Below, one piece after another: positions 47,001 to 57,594 of a stretch of 64,000 nt of DNA. Below the pieces are notes generated by a model, which saw only the letters and a program-made list of their open reading frames with translations, searched no databases and was not told the origin of the DNA. Made by a program: the position numbers and the translations under genes. Within the stretch, counting starts at the first letter, position 1. Each line of letters begins with the position of its first letter. Origin of the DNA: Cristatella mucedo (lineage: Eukaryota > Bryozoa > Phylactolaemata > Cristatellidae); contig WPIO01000006.1 of the NCBI GenBank assembly GCA_009760855.2, positions 4,952,501 through 5,016,500 on the forward strand. The letters are read 5' to 3'.

Positions 47001-50000
47001 TGGCTACAGCCTGATAACGCTGCTGCTGGTCCGAGCACGAGTACGTTCGCCTAGCACCCAGCTGGCGCCACCTGCCTCACTTGCTAGCCACCTCTCCAGC
47101 AGCAGGTGCTTGTACGTTGCTAGGCACTCAAGGCCGTCGGCTCGTGGCCGGAGCTGCACGGCTACAGCAGTGGAGCGCCTGCCGCCTGCACGGGGCTGGC
47201 CAGTCGCGACGCCTGCCTGGCCTCGGTCGGTGCCGATGGCTCGGTCAACCTGCTGGACGCTACTCGTCCGCGCCAGGTCGTCCGTCAAATGCGTGAGTTT
47301 GCAGCTGACAGGCAACGAGCCCCTTCCCTCTGCCGCCCCTGCTGCTGCTGCTGCTGCTGCTGCAGTGGCAGTACTGCCTCACAGAGGCGCTCCGGCAACC
47401 GTTCTCCCGTTCGCCAGGCGCCGCGGACGGCTCTTCGATAAATGCTGTCACCTGGCTGACTCAGAACGAAGTCGTAGCCGTGAACACGTGTGGCCAGCTG
47501 AAGCAGTACGACTTTCGGCTGCCCGACCGCGGACTCGCCCGATCTGTGACCCTGTAAGATGGCCTGCTAAGCTGTGGCTCACCACCGGCGCTAGCTGCTG
47601 CCTTGCTTTGTTGTGTTGTGGCCAGCCGACTCCAGGTGTGTGTGCTCGAAAGCTTGAGATGCTACCCCCCCCCTCCATCGCCTGGAATCTAGAGGGGAGT
47701 AGAGCAGCAAACGCTCCGTTGCAGTTTTTCAGTATGGCTGCCCTAGCGGCGGCTGTGACGCCATGCAGTGCATGCCTTGTGGCATCAAGCACGTACCTCC
47801 CTCCACCCTCTACTGTCTGTGCTCCTGATCTAATGTAATGTATTTCTGGCTGTAACTAAGCCACAAAGGCTGTGCGGGTGTCACACGGGAGAGTTATGTT
47901 ATGTATAGCTCACTCACAGCCTCAGCGGCTTTCGGTACGCATTCGGTAGCCAACAGACTTAAGATCTCATGCAACAAGGAGAAAGTAAGAAGCATAGCTC
48001 AGTCAGGAGAGCAGTTGAGGTAGTGAGTAACATGCAAGTAGCAGCTCTGGACCGCTGGAAAGAGTGTGCCACATTCGGTAGATCTGACGGCTCAGCGTGG
48101 CTCGTGCACTCTCTTTTTGGCTCTTCCTGAATTTCTGGTGTTCTAAACGACTGCTTGTGAGAATTAGGACTTATGCTGAGCGCCCCTCCCCCTTCCTTCG
48201 CATGCACTCGTGTGCCTGCATCTTTTCATAAGCTCCCGTGTGGCAACGGCTGCTGTTCCCCAGCAGCCGTTGCCACCGCTGCATCGGCTTGTGTGTGCAA
48301 TGCCCTCGGCCAAAGCCTGCACAGATGTGGCTCTTTAGTTCACCCTTCGTGCTCTGTGTTGATTGGTGAGTGTCTAGTCTTGGTTTTCCACCGGCAGTGG
48401 TATCGTGTTGAGGACAGGTCTACTGTGATCACCACGGTGTAATGAGGTAGCTAGCACCTCTAGGTCTCAACATAAGACTAAGATGCTAGAACTTTTGACG
48501 AACCAGGTTGTGGGTTCGAATACTGTAGCAGACAGTCCTTTATTGCCTGCCGAAAGCAGGGTGACTGTCGCCGAGGCTCTTCAGCAGCTAAATAAATGAG
48601 GCTAACGATTCTGCTAATCTTAATTTACCTACTCATACTTTGCAGCCCGAGTTAATGTTGCAGGTGAGATGCACGTACTGATGCAGCCTACGCCCATTCG
48701 GCAGTCTGCCATGGGGGCAAATTGGCTGCACCTTATCTATTCCTTTGTATCCAGACACCCAGTAAGCATCTACATAACCTGCTATCTGTATAGTAGTCAA
48801 TCACCTATAACTGTTGAGTGGTCGCTCACCTAACCGGCAGCTATAAGCAGCTGTCAAATGATTTTACTCTGAGCCCCATCAGCCCAAAACAGAAAGTTCC
48901 TTTGGCCAGTTACATTGGTGCTGCCACTGTTCTAGGTGCCCTGCTGCATCGTAGGGTGTGTGCGTGTGTATGTGTTTTTTGTGCAGCTCTTTGCTACGGC
49001 CTTTCGACAGGCTACTTTCGCGTGGCTGAGCAGTCAGCATTTGCTCACAGTTGCTCACATTTGGTCTGCACGAGAAACAACTTGGCCGACTTGCCCTGAT
49101 GCAGAGATGTAAAAGCTGTTCACCTGAGAACTGCAGTAGGGCTCCGGGGTTTGGTTGCTATAGAAGCTTGCCAACCATGGCGCTTGGCGATGTTGCCTTT
49201 GTGGAGTGGCAATCATGTCTGCAGTACCTGGAGACCTAAACGTTACTCATTTGGAGCCTTCTGCTACCGTTGATGAACATTTGCTGATAGCCTCTGCTCG
49301 AGCAGTGAGCACGAGCGCAGTGCACCAAGCAGGTGCGCACGTGCCTGCTTCACTTGTGTCAGCCAACTCTTCCTGCAATGCTAATCAGCATCGGCATTTC
49401 AAGCATACTTCTCGCTCGTCCTGCGTGTAAACTGTATTTAAGTTGAAGAGCAGAATCTGTGTTGCTGATTTCCCTCCCCAGCCAGCCTTCAGGCTCTATA
49501 TTTATTTAAGTTTTAATCAAGTTTGATTTTTGGCACGATTATAGAAGAGCAGGATGTCGCAGCGGTCTGCCATTGCTCTAGGACCGAGCCACTGAATACT
49601 ACCTAGAGGGGCAACTCCTGAGGTAGTTTAAAAAGGGCTGCTGCCATATTGGTTTCTCTTCACGCCCGACTAATTTTAAATCACCGAGCAACTGGAGACC
49701 GTCTTTTGCAAAACCGACAGCATGAAATTACTTCAAGCTCCGGCAACCTCTGTGGTTTACTGAGCCACTGCTGTACCAATTGATCTATGAGACGCTGGTC
49801 TCGTGCTCTCAATGAGGGGTGTGGCTTAGAGCCTAGGCTTTCCACCTACATGCTCGAGCCGAGTATAGGTGGCTGCCCGGAATGCACATGCTTGTTAATA
49901 TTGGATTATGAGCCGCAACTGCTGCAGTCAGCAGCAACTAGAGACATTGCCTGCTGTACGGGCTAGGTTGCATATCTGAGGCTAACTACTACCAGTGATT

Positions 50001-53000
50001 TGCTGCCAGCGATTGGCTGGATTTGCTTGCTGTCGCCTGCTTGCCTAGGAAGCACTGTCGATGGTTGTAAGCTTGCTTCGTGCCTAATTATTTATTGGCT
50101 TCCTCACCTTCATGCAGCAAGTGGGTCAGCTGCCTAGACACAGTTCACCCTGGCCATGCCTGCTGCTTTACAGCGAGTGGTTGGACAGATGCCGATGTAT
50201 TTGATAGTATAGGACACGTATTGTTTCAGGTCGTCTGAGCGGACCTGTCTCACCTGTGTGGCCACTCATCCCAGCCAGTCACACGTCGTAACTACAGCAA
50301 GTCAGCGAGGCTTGCTGTTCGTTTGTGACATGCGGCAAGACGTTCTTCCCTCGACAGTGCTAGACGCACACGGCGGCAACACGGGTAGGTGTTGCAGCAG
50401 TATCTAGTTTGTTCACATGTATGTATGTATGTATGTATGTATGTATGTATGTATGTATGTATGTATCTCCGTCTGTAACTCCACAAAGTCATAAAGACCA
50501 TGTGGGTGTTACGCAGGAGAGTTTTGTATGGCGCACTCACAGCCTAAGCGGCTTTCGGTACGCATTCGGTAGCCAACAGACTTCGTCTCACGCAACAAAG
50601 AGAAAGTGGGAAGCATAGCAGAGTCAGGAGAGCAGTTGAGGTAGTGAGTAGCATAGAAGTAGCAGTTCAGGACCGCTGAAAAAGATGTGCCACAGTCGGC
50701 AGTTGAAGAGTAGATGTCGTTTCGTATGCATGAAAGTAAATGTAGTGCTTTTATTTGCACCGCTTGCATATATCGTACCCAATTTAAGGGCCAGTTTGTC
50801 GCTAGATGCTGCACATCGCACCACGATGCCAAGAATAGTGGAGCTGCAGCAGTAGTTGCAGAGCGAGTGGTTTCGAGGTTCATGTGCGAGTGACCTTTCA
50901 TTATTGGCCCTATCGTAATTCTTTACCACTTAGCCTGATTTATTCCACTCGTGTTTGCACATGCATGTGTTTGTATGTTTGTGTGTGTACAGGCGTGCGC
51001 TGTGTGTGCATGCAGCTGCTGCCTCGTTCCGTGGTTGTTGGCTTGCATCTTTACCTTGTCTTACTTAGTTCAACCTTTCAGCTATTTTATGAGCTTGCCT
51101 GGCCAGAGGCTAGCGATGAGTCACAGGTTGTCGTCTAGCTTGCTGTGCGAGCAAGCGATTGCAGTGTCAGAGGTTCATACGCTGTCGTTCCGTGCGCCTC
51201 GTGCACCTGCATGAGATGCTCGGTCGATTCGATGCAGCTTTCCTGCATCGGTGGCTGCGCCTTTCCAGAGACGCTTGCCCCTTGCCTGCTATTTTGTAAT
51301 TAACCGTTTCGATAGTTCTTTTATGGGGGAGGGGTAGAAGGGGTCGGGCATGTGAGTAGGTCGCCTGCTCGCAGTGGATCTCCGGCCGAGCAGCACAGCC
51401 ATTGGGTTTGAGCCAAAGTGCAACTTTCTGATCGTCTGGCGTGTCAGATATGCCTTCTGTTTTTGTAGTGTGGGAGATTCTGTTCCATCCTCGGCATCCA
51501 CAAAACTTGTTCACGTGCTCAGAGGATGGGTCAGTGTGGCACTGGACAAACAGCAGCAGCAGTGCAGGCAAGTGTTGGGGGGGCTCCCCTACCCTGTGGG
51601 AAGCTGTTTTCAGTCACACGCTTGGCCTTTGTACAGTATCGGTGTTTGAAGAAAAGGTGGAGGACTTTCTTTCAGCAGACATCTGAGCCAGTCTTCGTCC
51701 AGTCTTGCAAGATTCGTGCTCATGCGTGCCTCGACAGACTTTGGCGTAATGGGGAGGGGCTTGTCTGCCAGACTGGTCACTGTGTGCGTATATTCGTAAA
51801 TGTGCATGCAAGCATGTGTGAGTGCGCGCATGCTTGTGTATATATACATTCCTGTGGGTATAGGAGCTGCTGTCTTGGGTGAAAGGAGTGAACAGGATTA
51901 ACTCATTGACCCTGCAGCATCAATAGTCCTGGCCAATGTTTTCCCCATTGACCTAAGCTGTTTGTTGGCTTTGATCTGCTTAAAAACAGGCTTGAAGCTG
52001 CCTGGCTGTTTAGCCATGTGTATGGTTGAACCACTTCCTCTTGATTACGTCGTTGCAAGGCACCAACCCGCCATCCATAATTGTATAAATAAATACATTC
52101 ATTCAGGCAGTACACTAGGAGTCGGCTCGAGTAGCATGTAAGTGGAAATATATATCCAGAGACTAAATACTGCGCAACATTTTTAGTTGACTGCCCACAA
52201 AGCGCACCTCAAGGTCTACATTCTAGCAGGTCACTAGTGACCTCGCCCTGAAGTTCATATCCCCATCAAAGAGGACACCTAGTCATGTGGACCCTATTCC
52301 CACTGTCCTGCTTCTAGGATGCATTGATCAGCTGCTGCCATGCATAACTAGTATCATATATATGTCATTAGCCTCAGGTAATGTCCCTGCACCTTTCAAA
52401 AAAGCTGTAGTCAGGCCAATTCTCAAGAAAGCTACACTAGACCAAGAGAACTTAAGCAACTACCGCCCAGTCTCCCTTCTACCATTCCTATCAAAGACAC
52501 TGGAACGGGTCGTGGCAGACCAGCTAAACTCATATATCGAAACCTCACACCTTGCTAGTAAGTTCCAGTCTGGCTTTAGAGCTAATCACTCCACAGAGTC
52601 TGCATTGCTTAAGGTATACAACGACCTACTTCCGAATGCAGACATGGGTAGAGTGTCTGTTTGTTTTGCTTATGTCTCTGTTTGTTTTGTTTTGCTCTTT
52701 GTTTGTTTTGCTTTGTTTGTTTTGCATTAGCCTCAAGTCATCTCCAGCACCTTTCAAAAAGGTTGTAGTCAGGCCACTACTCAAAAAAGCAACATTAGAC
52801 CAAGAGAACTTGAGCAACATCCACCCAGTCTCCCATCTATCGTTCTTGTCTAAGACACTGGAGCCAGTCATGGCAGATCAACTGAACTCATATTAAAAAA
52901 TTCAAACCTTGCTAGTAACTCCAGTCTGATTTTAGAACTAGTCACTCCAAAGAGTCAGCATTGCTTCAGGTGCACAACGACCTACTTAGTAATGCAGGTA

Positions 53001-56000
53001 TAGGTAGAGTATATCTGCTTCTTTTGCTTGATCTTTTGGCAGCATATGGTTCTATCGATCACCAACACCTTCTTGAGAGCCTCTCATCTCACATGGGCAT
53101 TACTGGCACTGAATTGCAATGGTTCAGATACTATCTCAGTGGGAGACTCCAGAGTATTGATGCAAATGGACCAAGATTATCCGAGGAACCCCTGAAATAT
53201 GGGGTACCTCAGGGCTCAGTGCTTGGTCAAGTTCTTTTCACGGTTTATACTCTTCCTCTTGCCGATGGGATTGCCAAGCGAAACCTATGTGTTAAACTTC
53301 TATAGTATAGACGTGAACAGACAAAGATCATCTGAAGTACCTCTGAAATATGGAGTACCTTAGGGCTCCGTGCTAGGTCCGGTTCTTTTCACGGTTTATA
53401 CTCTGCCTCTTGCTGATGTGATTGCCAAGCGCAATCTAGGCTTTCACTTCTATGCAGATGACACTCAGTTGTACCTTTGCTTTGATCCCTCCCAGCCTCC
53501 GAGCACCTCAAACTCTCTCAACTCACTTGCTGCATGCATTGATGACATCCGCACATGGATGGCAGCAAATTTTCTAAAATTTAACAATGATAAAACTAAC
53601 TTACTAGTTATGGGCAAACCCAGTGTGATCCAGAGATGGACAGGCTGACTCTCAAAATTGGCTCTGCCAGCATATCTCCAGTTGAATCAGCTCGAAATCT
53701 AGCTGTCATATTCCAAAGCGACTTCTCGTTAGACGACCATATCAGCTCCACAGTCAAATCTGCCTATTTTCAGCTTCATAACATTGCTAAAATTCGGGCT
53801 TGTTTAGATAAGGATACCACGTCTAAGTTGATCCATGCATTCGTGACATCCCGTCTCGACTTCTGCAACTCACTGCTTACTGGCCAACCAGCATGTGTGA
53901 TCAGGCGATTGCAGCTGGTGCAAAACTCTGCAGCTAGGCTTGTCTGTCGTGAGCGTCGCAGTTGCCTCATTACTCCACTTCTCGCCGACCTGCACTGGCT
54001 ACCAGTCAAGCAACGGATTGACTTCAAGGTTTAGTCGCTCACTTTTAGGTCTCTTCATTCTATGGCTCCAACCTATCTGTCAAATATACTACCCCATCAG
54101 GCTAAGCATCGTACCACCGCTTTTCGGAATCCAACAGTCTACAAATACCTCGTACTAACCTTAAATCCTTTAAAGACCGTACATTTAGTTCGTATGCTCC
54201 CGAAGCCTGGAACTCCCTCCCGACCTGCGTCAGAACATCCCCTGACCTGACCACATTTAAAAGAAACTTAAAAACACACCTATTTAGGACAGCATATAGT
54301 GGGTCCCTCTGATTCGTCCTAGATGTGCTAATGCGTGCTGACACTGCAATCTGCCACTAACCACATTTGCATGCTGACCCTGGGCATGTCACCCCTAGCC
54401 ATAATATTCATTGTGTTTGTTTTTCAAGCATGATTTTACTTACCATTCAATTGCATTTCCCTTTGCAGCAAATGTAAAGCGCCTATAAAGAGATTAAGTT
54501 CTCTGAGGGCGCTTTATCAAGTGTATTAGTAATACTATTATTATTATCATTATGTGGGTGACACTCAGTTGTACCTTTGCTTTGATTCCTCCCAGCCTTT
54601 CAGCACTTCGAATTCTCTTCTCTCCCTCACTGTACGTATTAATGACGTCTGGGAATTGATGGCAGCAAATTTTCTAAAATTTAATGATGATAAAAACAAT
54701 TTATTAGTTATGGGCAAATCAAATGTGATTCGGAAATTGGAAAGGGCAACACTCAATCGGCTCTGCTAGCATATCTCCTGTTGAATCTGCACGAAATCTA
54801 GGTGTCATGTTCTAAAGTGACCTCTCATTGGACGACCTCGTCAGCTCCACAGTCAAATCTGCCTACTTTCAGCTACAGAGCATTGCTAAAATTTGGTTTT
54901 GTTTAGACAAGGATACCACATCTAAATTGGTCCAAAAGCTGCTCAACGAAGGTCACAGGTTGCGACCCAACATTTTCTTTAGCAGAGGTGACTTTATGAA
55001 GGCACGAATATGTGCAATTTCTCAACGAAGATGGTGGGAAACCTGTCTACCGAACCATTAATATCCAAGGGAGAAGAGTTATCAGAGTTGGCACACAAAT
55101 GGTTTACTGCCTTATCGGTTTATTTTTGGTCTGAGTGGCATTAATTTACCTTTAGATTGCAAAAAAGCTGTGGCTTTTCTGTGCTTCCGGGTTTAGAAAC
55201 AGGGGAAGGCTTTGACACTGGCTAGGTCATCCTCAGACCCAGACTTCTTAAAACAGGGTTTAAGCATGTGCTTTACTCTAACATTTTTTGTAGTTTCTGG
55301 AAAATTGAAAGGAATCTTCATGGCTATATATATGGACAGGTTGTAGGATAGCATGCTCGTCAAGATAACTCCTTAGTACTGAGTTTACTAATATCAGTGA
55401 GGGTATCGAGCCTGGGTGCAGATCAAGAAGACCTGCATCGAAAACCTATTTCAAAACTTTCTCTGAAACAAGCTTTTTCAAGTTGCATTGGTTGGCTCAC
55501 TCGGTGCTACAGATGGGACAGGAACAGTAAACAAGATTGAGGAATGACACCAGATATTCAGCTGGCACACAGCAATCTTAGTGAGAGCAGACATTCATCG
55601 CGATTGTGAGATCCAGGACTCTGCTATTAATATGACTCTAATGACTAACATGTTGGACCAAACCGAGGTTCTCGAGACGATCAACTAACGATCAGATCTG
55701 ATTGTTGCTAATATCGTCGACGAGAATGCTATGTCTCCAGCAATCAATAAAGAATGCATACACATATTTGTGTAGGCAACTCTAAAAACTCTTTAAATAA
55801 TGGGGTTATACCACCTGAATGTGGTCAGTAAATACTTTAAGCTACTTGAAATTGCTAACATCCGGGCTTGTTTAGACCGGGATACCACATCTAAGACGGT
55901 TCTTGCATTTGTAACATCCCGTCTTGACTTCTGCAGCTCACTGCTTACTAGTCTACCGGCCTGTGCAATCAGGCACTTACAGCTGGTGCAAAACTCTGCA

Positions 56001-56695
56001 GCTAGGCTTGTTTGTCAGATGCCAGCCACAATATATTTAGACATCTTGGTAGTATTAATTTCCCTAGTAGTTTATGGTCACTTCTGTGGATGCCAGAGCC
56101 GTGGTGGCACACCAGGTAAGGCGGTTGCTGTTCACGACCTAGGTTGTGGGTTCGAATCCTGCGGTGGGTGGTTCTTTATCGCCTGTGCAAGCATTGTCGA
56201 TAGCCGTAGAGGCTCATCTGTCGCTGTGCAGGAGAGGCTGTCGAATCAGCTAGTATGTTCTATTACATGCCTGTTGGACATCAATCTGTCTGTTGTTTGA
56301 AATCTTTGAGATATGGCCTAATATCCGTAACGCCCGAAGCCTCTTCCATTTTGAGCCATCACTGCTGATATTAGTGTTGCGACCCACCCACCCACACTTC
56401 CCAACCCTCTGTCTCTGCTCTAGTGTGCAGCAAAGTGGCATCGCCAGTCGTTGGGGGTCTCGTGGGACTCACCGGTTTTCTTTCCTTTTCTACAGGTGAT
56501 GGCTCGGGAAGCAGCTGGCTTCTAGCCGACGCTTCGAAGCATCGAGTGGAAGTCAGCGACCTGCTGGCCCAGTGTGGTGCCGGAATGCTTTGCTCTGTCA
56601 ACTCCCTAAGCATACTGGAGGACTCCGACACGCTGCTGTGTGGCACTGACAATGAGTCCATCTGTGTAATTTCTTCGGTTCCGATCCGTTGCTAA
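43913..56695 (+). CDS. NUP43: NUP43 nucleoporin (WD40, Y-complex), complete
   Basis: Eight exons (43913-44026, 44475-44564, 44724-44801, 47124-47292, 47418-47553, 50230-50384, 51469-51567, 56496-56695) join in frame to 346 codons plus TAA. The human protein is about 380 residues. NUP43 is a seven-bladed WD40 propeller of the Nup107-160 (Y) complex, acting in pore assembly and at kinetochores. Matching blocks occur along the whole length: the N-terminus FVSQKVNRIR, then FATGGWDNE and SLWKIG, ATASSTGQVSVF, and ACTG...SVGADGSVNL. They continue with NAVTWLTQNEVVAVNTCGQL, HPSQSHVVTTAS with VCDMRQ, FHPRHPQNLFTCSEDGSVWH, and finally SSWL...LLCGTDNESICV. The order and spacing agree with the human protein as I remember it. 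The ATG lies in GCGATGG. Introns 3, 5 and 7 are inflated by LINEs and SINEs. Intron 7 has a GC donor. The gene appears intact. Confidence 0.95.
44475..44564 (+). CDS. NUP43: NUP43 exon 2
   Basis: 30 codons, phase 0, from acceptor TGCTTGTAG to donor GAG|GTAGCT. It reads ISKLSLWKIGSTDIEPVVCV...GSIMDLE (human ISLWSIG and DVMDLQ). Confidence 0.9.
44724..44801 (+). CDS. NUP43: NUP43 exon 3
   Basis: 26 codons, phase 0, from acceptor CATGTCTTTAG to donor CAG|GTATGG. It reads VVGADLLATASSTGQVSVFK (human RIVAASSTGCVTVF). Confidence 0.93.
45250..45395 (+). mobile_element. SINE2-like copy in NUP43 intron 3
   Basis: GACCACTGGACTACTAGTGC resembles the SINE2 head. GCATATGTGAAGTGCCTAAT and the tail GATTTAGTTCTTTGAGGGTG with an ATT-rich end are clear. 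Confidence 0.6.
45840..46070 (-). mobile_element. SINE2-like copy in NUP43 intron 3
   Basis: It starts with the complement of the shared tail, AAGCACCCTAGGAGAACTTA, then ATGCCATGGAGCCCGAGCC and a degenerate head. The far end is uncertain. Confidence 0.55.
46457..46930 (-). CDS. Hypothetical antisense ORF inside NUP43 intron 3
   Basis: 157 codons from ATG to stop, GC-rich and Ala/Arg/Glu-rich, with helical-looking stretches (ELEELTRWRLSYENGL, QVKRRLADSAAKSIQ). There is no similarity to LINE-A or LINE-B. It lies opposite NUP43, just upstream of exon 4. GC-rich sequence yields long chance frames, so this may be non-coding. It shares only a general helical character with the cluster at 59.5-61.1 kb. 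Confidence 0.2.
   Translation of the reverse strand: MCASHCSSRAADSYGGASRGRAEQATDELEELTRWRLSYENGLQANAAACHQVKRRLADSAAKSIQPRAETAADRAKYGFTLAGVLCSSLAERAPTAPSFAAESTQASEAESWFRRHSHPAANRADYFPLSKGGDPIRDPLSYKWARHVCAKGLERR
47124..47292 (+). CDS. NUP43: NUP43 exon 4
   Basis: 169 nt, phase 0 in and 1 out, from acceptor TACGTTGCTAG to donor ATGC|GTGAGT. It contains PAACTGLASRDACLASVGAD and then GSVNLLDATRPRQVVRQM (human SAPCTGVVCNNPEIVTVGED). Confidence 0.9.
47418..47553 (+). CDS. NUP43: NUP43 exon 5
   Basis: 136 nt, phase 1 in and 2 out, from acceptor CCCGTTCGCCAG to donor CCT|GTAAGA. It reads AADGSSINAVTWLTQNEVVA, then VNTCGQLKQYDFR (human LHAVTFLRTPEILTVNSIGQ and LKIWDFR). Confidence 0.93.
47840..48075 (-). 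mobile_element. LINE-A 3' end in NUP43 intron 5
   Basis: The reverse complement of the LINE-A terminus: TAATGTATTTCTGGCTGTAAC, then CGGCTTTCGGTACGCATTCGG and AGCAGTTGAGGTAGTGAGTA. Confidence 0.88.
48465..48605 (+). mobile_element. SINE1 copy in NUP43 intron 5
   Basis: GTTGTGGGTTCGAATACTG (B box), then AGTCCTTTATTGCCTGC and GCTCTTCAGCAGCTAAATAA. It is diverged but has the family's order. Confidence 0.65.
48606..50229. other. Rest of NUP43 intron 5, no gene seen
   Basis: Short open frames only, with no clear repeat family. Confidence 0.5.
50230..50384 (+). CDS. NUP43: NUP43 exon 6
   Basis: 155 nt, phase 2 in and 1 out, from acceptor GTATTGTTTCAG to donor ACGG|GTAGGT. It contains CVATHPSQSHVVTTASQRGL, then VCDMRQDVLPSTVLDAH (human CVDRHPNQQHVVATGGQDGM and IWDVRQ). 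Confidence 0.94.
50417..50466 (+). repeat. (GTAT)n tail of an inverted LINE-A copy
   Basis: About 12 ATGT/GTAT tetramers abut the LINE-A terminus on the minus strand, so this LINE-A copy ended in (ATAC)n rather than (CATTA)n. Confidence 0.95.
50467..50712 (-). mobile_element. LINE-A 3' end in NUP43 intron 6
   Basis: This is a nearly perfect reverse complement of LINE-A 38180-38430 (CTCCGTCTGTAACTCCACAA and onward, CTTTCGGTACGCATTCGGTA). A recent insertion. Confidence 0.93.
51469..51567 (+). CDS. NUP43: NUP43 exon 7 (GC donor)
   Basis: 99 nt, phase 1 in and 1 out, from acceptor TCTGTTTTTGTAG. It reads VWEILFHPRHPQNLFTCSED, then GSVWHW (human MWEVHFHPSNPEHLFTCSED). The only donor that restores phase with exon 8 is CAG|GCAAGT, a perfect GC-type donor. 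Confidence 0.92.
52210..54545 (+). mobile_element. LINE-B block in NUP43 intron 7 (at least three overlapping copies)
   Basis: RT and C-terminal sequences in LINE order, but with parts repeated. 52287-52730 and 52729-52960 both cover the FKKAVVRPILKK and NYRPVSLLPFLSKTLE region. 53190-53305 and 53340-53450 both cover GVPQGSVLGPVLFTVYTLPL. After that the sequence runs on without duplication: HFYADDTQLYLCF, FLKFNNDKTNLLVMG, the C-terminal domain (NSAARLVCRERR, LHWLPVKQRI), and the tail TAAAGCGCCTATAAAGAGAT...TTCTCTGAGGGCGCTTTATC with an ATT-rich end. It is a relative of LINE-A but clearly a separate family. Stops and shifts make it inactive. Confidence 0.88.
54548..54945 (+). mobile_element. 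LINE-B fragment, fourth copy
   Basis: This repeats the DTQLYLCFDSSQP to KFNDDKNNLLVMGK region and the following block through AATTTGGTTTTGTTTAGACAAGG. It starts directly after the tail of the preceding copy. Confidence 0.85.
55800..56020 (+). mobile_element. LINE-B fragment
   Basis: FVTSRLDFCSSLLTSLPAC and HLQLVQNSAARLVCQ match LINE-B at 53840-53945. Confidence 0.88.
56092..56258 (+). mobile_element. SINE1 copy in NUP43 intron 7
   Basis: A well-preserved A box (GTGGCACACCAGGTAAGGCG) and B box (GTGGGTTCGAATCCTGCGG). The family body then ends GAGGCTGTCGAATCAGC. Confidence 0.88.
56496..56695 (+). CDS. NUP43: NUP43 terminal exon 8
   Basis: 200 nt with stop TAA at 56693-56695. It follows a strong acceptor (TTTTCTTTCCTTTTCTACAG). 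It contains GSGSSWLLADASKHRVEVSD, then LLCGTDNESICVIS (human SSWLSTDPAKDRIEITSLL and LVCGTDAEAIYV). Confidence 0.94.
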
Positions 56696-56955
56696 TGGTC
56701 TCGCTAGCTCACAGAGCTCCGTGTCGGCTAGGCTCGGCATGTGATGTGGTGTAGCAACAATGCAGGCCGCCCGACGAACAGCGAGGATTCCCACAGCAGG
56801 TGTCTGCAAACAGACGTTGCCGACCTGAAAACCAGCGATGTAGCTGATTGTTCCAATGAGCAGCCCACAGCAATGTGGTTAACGTCGTTGCTGGCGACCA
56901 CTGTCTAGCAGAGTTGACAGTGGCAACAGTGAGTCTTGCTGGCTAACCAGAAAAT

Positions 56956-57540
56956 GTGCAGACCCCCACATTTTGCTCTGCCTTTGGTACAACATGCTTT
57001 GTCTGCCCGAAGTGCTTTAGTGCCCCGCTTCCTGCCAGCAGTGACTGCTGGACAAGGCACTGTTTATTCTTGACTCAGAGGGGTCATCTCTTCGATGGCA
57101 TTTCCGATCGAAAGCCCCCTACCTGCCAACATATCTGCAGCAAGTGGAACATTAAACTGTTGGATGGCATGGCCCCAAGATCTTGCCTGATTCATACTTT
57201 TCTTATCTGTGGGGCCCGGAGGTTGGCACAGCACGGTGGCCAGCACCTCTGCTGGTTCTGTAGATATTCTGGCTTTAGCAGGAAGCTGTTTGGTTGTGCT
57301 ATCTGTGTCGGCCAAGAGGCTGCTTGGACTTATTGCAGCAGCCGTTGTGCCCTTGGTTTGGCGATGCGGCATGCATCTGTCTTGAGTGCGAGATTGAACG
57401 TATGTCAACACATTCGACATAATGTACCTACGAAAGTCACTTATGGAAGCAGGTTGCTTGTGCTCCTATCGCTGGCTTTCCCAGTGACCAGCGAGGTTTC
57501 CTCGACACCACATGCCCCCTCCTCAGAAATGGTCAACTAA
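56956..57540 (+). CDS. Hypothetical Cys-rich ORF downstream of NUP43
   Basis: 194 codons from ATG to TAA with about 20 cysteines, including CFVCPKC, CWFC and CAICVG. The spacing does not match a zinc-binding domain I recognise. The minus strand is also open at 57064-57420, so the frame may be chance. It begins about 260 bases after the NUP43 stop and could simply lie in its 3' UTR or flank. Confidence 0.2.
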   Translation: MQTPTFCSAFGTTCFVCPKCFSAPLPASSDCWTRHCLFLTQRGHLFDGISDRKPPTCQHICSKWNIKLLDGMAPRSCLIHTFLICGARRLAQHGGQHLCWFCRYSGFSRKLFGCAICVGQEAAWTYCSSRCALGLAMRHASVLSARLNVCQHIRHNVPTKVTYGSRLLVLLSLAFPVTSEVSSTPHAPSSEMVN

Positions 57541-57594
57541 CCTGTCGGTGGAGTAAGCGAAAGCTCTGCTGATGTATATATAAATATGTAACTT

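Noticed and set aside
46795-47838. 347-codon plus-strand ORF
   Set aside because: It overlaps NUP43 exons 4 and 5 in the wrong frame. The conserved NUP43 blocks, with matching splice phases, lie in the other frames.
56092-56258. Functional tRNA gene
   Set aside because: A and B boxes are present, but the cloverleaf is incomplete and the same sequence recurs as a SINE with a long body and 3' end.
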